Shown one piece after another: positions 31,754-40,816 of a DNA stretch of 43,547 nt; position 1 is the stretch's first letter; every line of letters starts with the position of its first letter. The notes below the pieces were generated by a model. That model saw only the letters and a list, made by a program, of their open reading frames with translations. It made no database searches and was not told where the DNA came from. The translations under genes and the position numbers were made by a program. Source of the DNA: Chloromonas sp. AAM2 (lineage: Eukaryota; Chlorophyta; Chlorophyceae; Chlamydomonadales; Chlamydomonadaceae); the NCBI GenBank assembly GCA_004335635.1, contig QAXH01006611.1, positions 1 to 43,547 on the forward strand, written 5' to 3'.

Positions 31754-32495
31754 AAATTGCCGGTAACCTACTGTTCACCACTGCACCCTTGTCAACAATA
31801 GCAAAGTCGACTCGAACAATTTCCAGCGCAGAAGACTGGTCTGCTGATGGCATTGATCAGGACACCACCAGGTCAGAAGCTGAGTGCTCAACCCTCAGCC
31901 AACCACTGTTACAAAGTTGCCCAGTCCTCCCAGGTCAAGAGCTGAGCCCATGTGCAATCAATCAGATGTGAAACGCAAACGCTATCTGGACAAGCTTGGT
32001 TCCCTCCCTTCGCGTGAAGCAAATCATTGCCTAACGCTGGTATCTGGCTACCTGAGAAATGAATGAACAATCAGGTTGATGCGACTTGTGCTTTGTCACA
32101 CTGCCCTGGAAGTGGATGCACATGCTTGGCCGTTAGATGTCGATGCAAGGTGTGCAAAAGTAGAGTGGCTACAACTTGTGACTGGCCTTAACGAGTTCAA
32201 CTAAGACGCTCAATAGCTATGAACACAAGCCTGATGCACTAGTGCTCAGACTACCTGGTTTGCACTAAAACACAATGCCCAAAGTCGTTGTCAGAACAAA
32301 ATAATCTCTGGTTTGCTCGGTCCAATTATGAGACTGTCAACTACAATCGTACAACACATCCTACAGCGTACAATCCAGGATGTATTTGCTGCACCCACTA
32401 CTTTGAAATGAGCGGTCTGCAGCAGCATGAGCTTGCCCAGCCTTTCGCTTCTATTGAATAGGTTGTAATCGCGTGGCAAAAAAAACTATAAACTA

Positions 32496-35400
32496 TTAAA
32501 AGAATGCCCTTTGCGTTGCAGCCTCTCCCTCCGTTTCAGTGTAACCCTCAGGGACGTCAAAAAAGTCAGCTGGCAGGCCTGCCACCGTGGCAGCTGGTGC
32601 AGCCAAACTGGCCTTGCTGCTTCCAGCCGCACTGGCCGGTGCCTGCTGCACATTGCTGGCGCCACCCCAAAGCCCACGGCTGCGCCTGCCCACTCCCACT
32701 GTCTCACTGGTAGCTGCACCTGCCTTGGCCGGTCCAGCCGCTCCTGGTGCTGCTGCTGGTTCTGCCACTGCTGCCGGCGCTGGTGCTGCCGCGCTGGGGC
32801 TGGCAGATAACAAGTTTGACCAGAAAGTCTTCTTGGGTGCTGGCTTGCTGCCGCCAGCAGCAGCTGCTGTGGCTGGAGCGCTGGCTGCAGCGCTGGCTGC
32901 TGTCGTGTTGGCAGGCTGTGTCGCGGTGCTGCGGCTGCCTGGTAGGACACTGGTGGGTGTAGATGGCAGCAGCTTGAACCTCTTAAAAGCTAGGTTCATG
33001 TTGAGGGTGAAGAGAAGGGGCACCAAAACCTGCGGGAACGATCAATGAAGCGCTCACAGCCAACCAACTGATTACAACTGATGAACCGACTGCAACAAAG
33101 AACCAATGTCAGCAGTCAAGCTGCTCTCAATCCACTCAATGGTGCCTGATCCAACTGGGCGGAAGTGATTCAGCCTGCCTCCCCAGACCAATAACGCATT
33201 CATATTGCTGCCGCAGGATGCAGGTTTGTGAAAAGGCAGAGATACAAAGGAGAACAGAGCCTTCAGCCCAGGACGTTCTCAAGCGCAGACAATCTCAGCC
33301 TGCTGTCCTTGTAGCACTGAAATGCCCTCCCAACGCACTGGCATACCTTCTAAAACCCTGCAGTCCAACCCTAGCCTTGCTGTTGCGCACATCAACCCTT
33401 GAGGCCACTCAACTATCCAAATCAATACTTGGTCATTTTCACGTGATCATCCGCACCTTGACAGGGAATTCATCTCGGTCACCGTACTTCGACATGAACT
33501 TGGCAACCTGCGTGGCATTGGTCAGCAGTTTGGTTGAAATTCAATCATTCCAATCACACGGTGCGGCCGGCATTTTTGCATCGAGCTCTACCTCCAACTG
33601 CATTGACTGCGCTCTTATAAAAGTTATTGTCGGCAACACTCATCACACGTTGAGCAACCTGCAGTTGTCATAAACTGCTTTCAGCCTTCACAGCTTTTCA
33701 CAGCTTGACAACGACCATCCTTTGTGCTCATCAGCATAGTCGACCATCAGGGTGATTAAGACGGCGTCAAGCGCTCAACAGCATTCAGTGCACCCAGCGA
33801 CCTACATCCTGCATCAATGACTTCAGCTAGTCACTTGTGCCAATGCCTGTGACCGCCTTTCAAATTTGTGCCTTTCAAATTTGTGCTGCGACTGAGCTGG
33901 TACTGGAGGGCTGCTTGAAAACGTATCCAAAAACTCCACATGTATCACCAACCCTGCGTACTTGCTTGCCCATATATAGCTTAGCGTCCCATGCGTCCCG
34001 CCTTACCTTGCCCACATATTTGTTAGCGTCACCGATGGCCTCCAGTAACGGCAGTAACTGATGCAGCGACAGAGGAAAGTCCTGCGGCAAACACACATGA
34101 CAACACATGATCAGCAGTGTCACAACCAGATGCTCTGGTCTGATGCATGAAGCAGCAGTCGCAGTTGGATTCCATAGTGGTGCTTGTGATGCGCATGGTC
34201 TTTTCACCCCACACATGGCAAATCAAATGGTCGGATTGCCTGGTTCTTTGGTCAGCCAAAGAATGATCAAAATGGCACGCTTGCATGTTGAAGCACTCGC
34301 GCTTCCTCGCCTCAGCAAACCAGCATCGGCCTGTCGGGTGTTTGCATGGAATAGTCGATTGACAAGTTTGTAAGCAATCAGGTTGACAGGTTTGTAAGCA
34401 GCAGCTCGGTAAACATCTTACCTCTGCCATCCAGCATCGGCCGGTCAGGCGTTTGGCCGGCTTGAACACTGGCACATGTGGTGGCGCATCGCTAGCACCC
34501 TCCTCCTTCTCCTCCATCCCTGCCCCTGCTGCTGCTGGATTGTTGCCAGTCCCCTGCAAAGACGTGCGCCGCTGCGCCGCCCCTGACACCGCCCCGCCAC
34601 TGCTGCCAATCCCGTGCGTACCGGTGAGCTGGCCTGCTTCCGCTGATGGTCGTTTCCCACCCGTGCCGTTGCCAGCAGGAGTGTGCCGCACTGTGCTGGC
34701 ATCCGCATGCAACGGTGTGTGTGATCCATACTGGCTCGCTTGGCTGTCCACACTATCAGCCTCCGTGGCATGAGGCGAATCGCCCCAGGGTCCCCTTTCC
34801 CCCGAGTAACGAATCGTGAGATTGCTCATTGGGCTCGTCACGTTTCCATCCGTTGCCTCGCCTCTGTTGACTGAACCTGCATGGTGTGGCTCCAAGCACC
34901 CTTGGCATGCTACCGCAGGCAAGCCTGCTTCCACTCCCTGCTTACTACTGCTTTCAGATATCGTCATGCCACTAGAGCCCACAGGAACCCTCCATGAGGG
35001 GGAGGAAGAAGCTCCTGTTCCATGCAAAGGTGCATTTGCATCGTTGACACTAGCGCTGCTGCAGCTCAGGTGCAACGTCTTTCCGTTTCTTCCGTTATGC
35101 CCATCTGGCTGCTGCTCAGCCCCTTCCTGGTTGGAGCCTGCATCTGACAGCCTAGCTGCACCTGCGTCACTTTCTATCTCAACTGCTGCGCTTTCTCTGG
35201 TCGACTGAAGACCACAGGCTGTAACAGCACTGGTGGAAGTTTCCAGGGTACCTTTGTGTGTGGCAATTTCAGTGCTTTTGCCATTGGGCGAGGGGTTGTT
35301 GCCTGCGGCCGCTGCTGTGATGCGCTGTCCTTCCTTTCTTGCTGCCTCCTGGAAGGCATAGGCCGCTTCCTTTGCCTCCATGCGTCCCTGACAGTACACT

Positions 35401-38400
35401 GCAGACGTCAGGGGGTTGGTGGGGACCTGCACACATGGCACAGGGTTCGACTTGGGGCCTGCAGGCACTGTTAGGCGCCCTACAGCACTGGTGTTGAGGC
35501 CTGTAGATGTGCCTGTAGGCGGCAGATGCTGGCAGGTGGTAGATACTAGCCTACGCCATGTGCTGCCGTGAAATAGAGCACCGAACTTTTACAATATACT
35601 GTACTTGTGTGCAGATCCCCAGCCTACCTCTAGCACCATGTCTGGTGGTAGGGTGGCTGCCAGGTAGTCCTCCCATGAGGCAGTGCGGGGCAGGGGCGAG
35701 GGCTGCGCACAGAGAACACAGGGCACAAAGAAAGGAGCTTTGGCTCGGATTGCAGTGTTCAGGAGCTTGTAAGGCTGCGCACAGAGAACGCGGTGCACAC
35801 AGCGCTTTGGTTGGGGTCCAAGGTAGTTCAAGAGCTGTGCCTAGGATTGAGGAACTTCATTGAGCTGTGCTTAGGTTGTGCTTAGGTACTAGGTGCTAGG
35901 TGCTTAGGTTGTGCTTAGGTACTAGGTGCTAGGTGCTTAGGTTGTGCTTAGGTACTAGGGTTGATTACAGGGCACCTGAGCGCATCATGTGCCTTGGATA
36001 GTGGTACAATTGTAGGGTAATCGTTGGTCTTTGATACTTGGCCTCGCAGCCCTGTTTTGTGACCCGGAGCCAGCACCAGCTGCACGTTTCACCAATCCAT
36101 TTTCCTCCCTTCACACTCCAGTGCTCAGCGCAGTGAGAGTCAGCAGAGCATATTCAATGATTGGAGGTGTCGAACGCCACAGGCCGAGGCATTACATCCT
36201 GATTTGAATTATCTCACTAACTCAGCACAGTGAAGTGTAGGTAGGCTTACCAGTTTAAAGCGCTTGAGCTTGACCAGTGACATGCTTGCCTCGTACACCT
36301 GCAACGGTCAGAGGCACCACATGCCAGTCACATGCTGCAAACATGCAGTACGAGATGAAGTGACATGGTTGCAACGGCATAAGGAAGTCACGCACCTGAC
36401 TCATGACGCGAGCATGCCATCAACTTCAGGTAACGAATTCAGCTGAAGAATTCAGGTAAAGGATATAAGGAAGACCTGAGGGTCTCTGCTTTCAAACCCT
36501 GGACAATGCCTAGGCACTGCTCAACACCCATGTCACATGCCATGATAACAGGTGCCATGATAACAGGTGCCATGATAACAGGTGCCATGATAACAGGTGC
36601 CATGATAACAGGTTAGGTTTGCTGTCTGCGCCAGGCCCTCCCTGCCCAGCCAGTGCGCACCTTTGCCTTCCATCCGTCCACATCCTCCACCAGGGGTCGG
36701 CCAAGCCACCCTTTCAACGCATCAAATCTGAAAGTGGGCCAAAAGCGTACTGTGTCAGTACAGGATAGTATAAGTGAGAATCGGTTGATCGTGATAGGGA
36801 CAGTGCCATGCCAGACGCATGGCTGCAGGCACACTGCAGGTACACATGCAGTGTTGACACAGCATGGCAAAGTACAAACCTCAAATGTCCTGTCCAGACC
36901 ACCTGGCTCAACGAAAGGCCTCACAATTAGGAATCTATCCACTCTCAGAGCTTGCCCCTGAATTTCATAAGCATGCTTTTTGCTTGCCTCCCTCGACGTT
37001 CCGCCAAGGCCGTCCGGCTCAAAGGCCATTTGCCTTCACAAAAGGCTTCCCAGCCCGCACACGTGCAATACAATGCCTTGCTTATGTGCTCCAGCCCCTG
37101 CGTTGGCCATCTCCGACATCATGCGAACACACTTGCCTCGCTGACAAATAGATAGGCAGATGGACGGATAGATTGACGGTAAGAGGCACAAGACGTGGAG
37201 CTTTATGCTCACCTGAAATCCTTATTCTTGACTGCATGCGAGTCCACCACCCCATGTGAGGCCGCCACTGACGCGAGCATGCAGTCGACCTTGGACTGCA
37301 GCGTTGCTTGCTGCTCTGGCCCCATGCGCTTGTGAATGGCTGCATGGGCGAACCAGGGATCATGTGGTGGAGCATAGTGACGAGGCATGGGATGCGCAGC
37401 TGGGGGTTGCCGCAGACTGGAACAATGCAGACTGAAAAATGAACATCGCAGGCTGAGTCATCCACCATCGCAGGCCGCAGCATCAGACATTGTAGGTTTC
37501 AGCATCAGAAGATCACAACGATGAGGCATGCAAACACGGACCCAGGCTGACCACTGAATGGGCATACATTGAAATAAAGCATGGACAGAAGTGTTGTACA
37601 CGACAACACACGCAGAATTACTGTTTCCAGTGCAGCAAAACAGAAATTAGACGCTGACGCAGCCCCAGACCTAGCAGTTGTCTCACGCCTTGTTAAGTGT
37701 GCGTACCTTTGAGGTCCATCCACTCTTTCTTGGTATGATTGATGAAGTGAGCGCGGGCAACTCCGTCAACGCCTGCACATGGCACATGGCATGTGACGCA
37801 TGGTGCAGGGTCACATGGAGCATGGCCCATGCTACATGGCACACGACGCGTGGCGCAAGATCACATGGAGCATGGCCCATGCTACATGGCACACAACGCG
37901 TGGCGCAGGGTCACATGGAGCATGGCCCATGCTACATGGCACACGACGCGTGGCGCAGGGTCACATGGAGCATGGCCCATGCTACATGGCACACGACGCG
38001 TGGCACAGGGTCACATGGAGCATGGCCCATGCTACATGCTACATGTCAAATGACGCATAGCACGTGGCACAACAAACACAAAGTGACATGACAATGAGCA
38101 GGTGCGGCCTGTGCTGAGTTGGCTGGACATATGCTGCGTAAGAATGCCTACGGTAGCGTTTGCACCGCTTAACCTGCTGCCCCACCTTGACACTGCATGT
38201 CCCACGACTATTGAAACCGCATGAAAGAGAATCGTGCATCTGCCCATCTACTCCCCACCTCTCGTCCCACCCCTGCGACTGTGAGCCTTTGCAATCAACC
38301 CTATCTCGCACCTGCAAGCCTGTTCTCCCACGGCCGTGCCTAAGTATTTGGAACCTTTGCATTGGCCCCTCTAATCGCACAAGCTCTGCTGAATGCATCA

Positions 38401-40412
38401 GACCACGTGCACTCACATGTGTAGATGAGTGAGAAGTGCCCCCTCTCCCATTCTGGCAGCAGGCCCCCCCCACCCAAGCCGCCCCCTAGGCCTCCCTCAT
38501 CGTTGATGCCCATCAGAGTTCCGTCAACACGAAGCTTGGCACCCTGCACAATGTGGAACGCACTCCATGGGCATGCATGTGAGCAATCATGTAAGTGCTC
38601 ATTTTGCCGCAAACACACGAAACTACAAACCCGAGAACACCAAGACATTGAGGCAGCTGTTTAAGCACACTCTTTGTTTGGCATCAAATACACGAACAAT
38701 CCAATGAGGCAGGCATTGTATGCTGGAGAGATCACAGATGCTAGTCTGCCTGCCTACTTTCAGATAGACGTGCTTGTCCCACCTGCTTCCATATGGTGTA
38801 CGTGTCGTGTGGTGCGTAGCGCCTGACCACCATACCCAGGCCAGGCACACTGCTGGATAGTTCCCACCTGCAATTTGAACCAGGTGGCAGTGCTGTGTAG
38901 TCACTGAACTCAACCACGTTTTCCGTTGTAACATCACTGCTGAAGGCCAGGGTGGCTGGTATCCGGTGCTCTCATGGACACTCATACCGCTGCAAACGTT
39001 TGTCGGGCAACATGTCTCCTAAACACGTGCAACACGTGTGCTTTGGAACGCGAAGTATGGAACGAAACCCTTGCCTCCCTCTCCCTCACTTTAGCTGCAT
39101 GGAGAAGTCAGGCAGCTTGCTTAGCTGCTCCATGAGGGCTGCCCTGCGTTCTTTGGCCCTGGCCTTGAGCTGGGAGCGCTCAGCCACGGCCAGCAGGTGG
39201 GCCAGGGCCTTGTGGCGACACTGAGGACAGGCAAGGTGTCAAGGTGAGGTCGCACATGGCAGCATGCATCAACAACACCTCTGATTTTAGTATCGTCAGT
39301 GTCAATGAAACACTGACATTGTTGATCTCTGATGAAATATCAGGCTTAGCCGTGCTGTAGCTTATTGCCCATGCAGCAATCCAAGGTTGACCTGAGCCTG
39401 CCCCATCTTCAAGTTGTAATGCTTCACCACAGGTGAGACCAGTGTCTGCTGACTCGAGTGGAATTGTCCTGTGAACGCATCAAGTCCTGTGGTCTGGCGC
39501 TCTCATCGTGCTTTGATTCACCTGCTTGGTGCGCGGCCCCACCAACATGTGTGTTCGTTGCCTCACACCTGAATTGCTTCGTGCACCGGCTGCCAGCCGC
39601 TTGCACTGCGCACAGCCGCCGGAACGCCTGCCCCCAGCAGCGCCTCCACCACTTGGGTGTGACCGCGCATGGCAGCCACGTGCAGGGCCTGCAGGGGCAA
39701 CAGGAGTCAGTTTCTGGACGTGCGTGTGTCCTTTCAGGAAACAAAAGAGATGTGAGAGGGCATACAGCAAGGCAATGACTGAGAGTTGTTAAGCCAGCAC
39801 ATCAAAACGCAAAGCGGCATACATGCTCGTTCAGAGAGTGGTGTGTGCATGTATCCAGGATGGTTCGGCTTTCTGAGCTCACACATGTAACAAAACATCA
39901 GTAAAACGCTTGCATTACACACACCGTGTTGCCCTGTTGGTCCAGTGCGCTGAGTGTCTCTGGAATTATGGTTTTTGCAAGGAGGGTACGCAAGGTATTC
40001 ATGTCGCCCTCCCAAGCAGCCCTGTGAGAACGCAAGGTACAACATATTGGCATGCACCAGCCCTGACATTTGACAGCTCTACCGTCATCAGTCCTCGACA
40101 GCTTTTCATGCATGCCAGTTTTCATTAGGTTGGTTCTCGTCAGTTCTCATCAGTTTGGTTCTCATCAGGTGTTCTGGTGAAGTCGAAGAGTGTGTGCACA
40201 GGGACCGACTAGGGTAAGCACTCTCACCGGTGCACATCATGACCGGCTGGGCGCATCATGTCCGGCGTCTGCACCTGTGCCATGAACACGACAGCGTCAT
40301 CAGGTGCATAATCTTGTGAGCAGGGATGCTAATCACATCAGAACTCTCGACGCGAGGTTCGCGTCCCTACCTCGTTTTCGTCCAAAGCAGCAGCCAGAGC
40401 ATCTTCATCCAT
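32496..40412 (-). CDS. Ankyrin-repeat / GPCR-chaperone (ANKRD13-like) protein, 937 aa, 17 exons
   Basis: Join (minus) 40412-40371, 40274-40228, 40021-39925, 39688-39569, 39448-39392, 39220-39090, 38867-38783, 38543-38417, 37772-37707, 37399-37213, 36727-36661, 36298-36251, 35702-35628, 35426-34422, 34081-34007, 33507-33457, 33029-32496; phases agree. Ankyrin repeats fill about 28-105 (AAWEGDMNTLRTLL, NTALHVAAMRGHTQVVEALL). The GPCR-chaperone-type domain follows: LMEQLSKLPDFSMQLKWELS, VVRRYAPHDTYTIWKQG, LRVDGTLMG, WERGHFSLIY, EDVDGWKAKVYEAS and WEDYLAATLPP, then after an insert RLTGRCWMAEDFPLSLHQLL and KYGDRDEFPVKVLVPLLFTL. Plant and algal relatives share this layout. Animal ANKRD13 proteins bind ubiquitin and act in endocytic sorting; I see no UIM here. 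Exon 14 (335 codons, Ser/Gly/Thr-rich) interrupts the domain, and the C-terminus (about 775-937) is Ala/Pro-rich. Confidence 0.92.
35869..35959 (-). repeat. 33-bp minisatellite x2.8, ankyrin-gene intron 12
   Basis: Units start at 35869, 35902 and 35935 (GCTTAGGTTGTGCTTAGGTA.. type). They lie in the intron between exons 12 and 13 of the minus-strand gene. The unit itself contains smaller GTGCTTAGGT/ACTAGGTGCT subrepeats. Confidence 0.85.
36539..36613 (-). repeat. 15-bp minisatellite x5, ankyrin-gene intron 11
   Basis: Five perfect copies of GCCATGATAACAGGT, starting 48 nt downstream (in gene sense) of the exon 11 donor. It creates an artefactual LLSWH-repeat ORF on the minus strand. Confidence 0.95.
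37811..38047 (-). repeat. 50-bp minisatellite x4.7, ankyrin-gene intron 8
   Basis: Units of exactly 50 bp start at 37811, 37861, 37911, 37961 and 38011 (TCACATGGAGCATGGCCCAT..), with a few substitutions between copies. It begins about 40 nt upstream (in gene sense) of the exon 9 acceptor. Since 50 is not a multiple of 3, the unit yields three rotating open frames. Confidence 0.95.
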
Positions 40413-40816
40413 ATCCTACTGAGTGTGTTGGAGGTTCAAGTTGGGCAAATAGCTCAATGACTAAACAATTCTGGGTCGCATCCTGCCCAACACACGTACA
40501 TTTTGCCCAAGGCGCGAGTAAGTACGCGTATTGCACGCAAGCAAAGCTGTGCAATGAAAGCTCTGGAGTAGTTGTCAAGAGCCAGGTAAAAACGCAGTGT
40601 CAGCGCTACCAGAACTACGATTATCGATTGTTTTTCCTCAACGTGAAGGATATGTGAAAATAAATACATTCCGACATTCGACATAGTTAGTACACGGAAC
40701 GCGTACCAACGGCCAGAAACGTGCTTGTAACCGCCAAGATGGCGTTTGATGTAGACCCCTGGCAGACTTGACACACCCGTCAGTGCATTGAGAAGCCGCG
40801 TATCATCCATCACGCA
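40413..40816. promoter_or_regulatory. Divergent promoter, ankyrin gene and membrane-protein gene
   Basis: 404 bp between the two start codons on opposite strands. It must contain both promoters and 5' UTRs. No defined element was recognised. Confidence 0.4.

Larger units (their letters stand above)
31036..32495. other. Intergenic: KH promoter side and ankyrin-gene 3' side
   Basis: Contains the 5' flank of the KH gene, an inverted copy of the CCAGAACTGG motif (31571-31587) next to an A-run, and copy B of a dispersed repeat. The frame at about 31970-32066 ends in a protein-like stretch but has no start or splice support. Confidence 0.4.

Noticed and set aside
32504..33048. Ala/Leu-rich plus-strand ORFs
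   Set aside because: Antisense shadows of the Ala/Pro-rich last exon of the ankyrin gene.
34453..35208. Plus-strand ORFs of 106-130 codons
   Set aside because: Antisense shadows of the 1005-nt exon 14 of the ankyrin gene.
36510..36704. LLSWH-repeat minus-strand ORF
   Set aside because: Reading of the 15-bp minisatellite inside intron 11 of the ankyrin gene.
37678..38091. Three overlapping repeat-rich plus-strand ORFs
   Set aside because: All are readings of the 50-bp intronic minisatellite in different frames.
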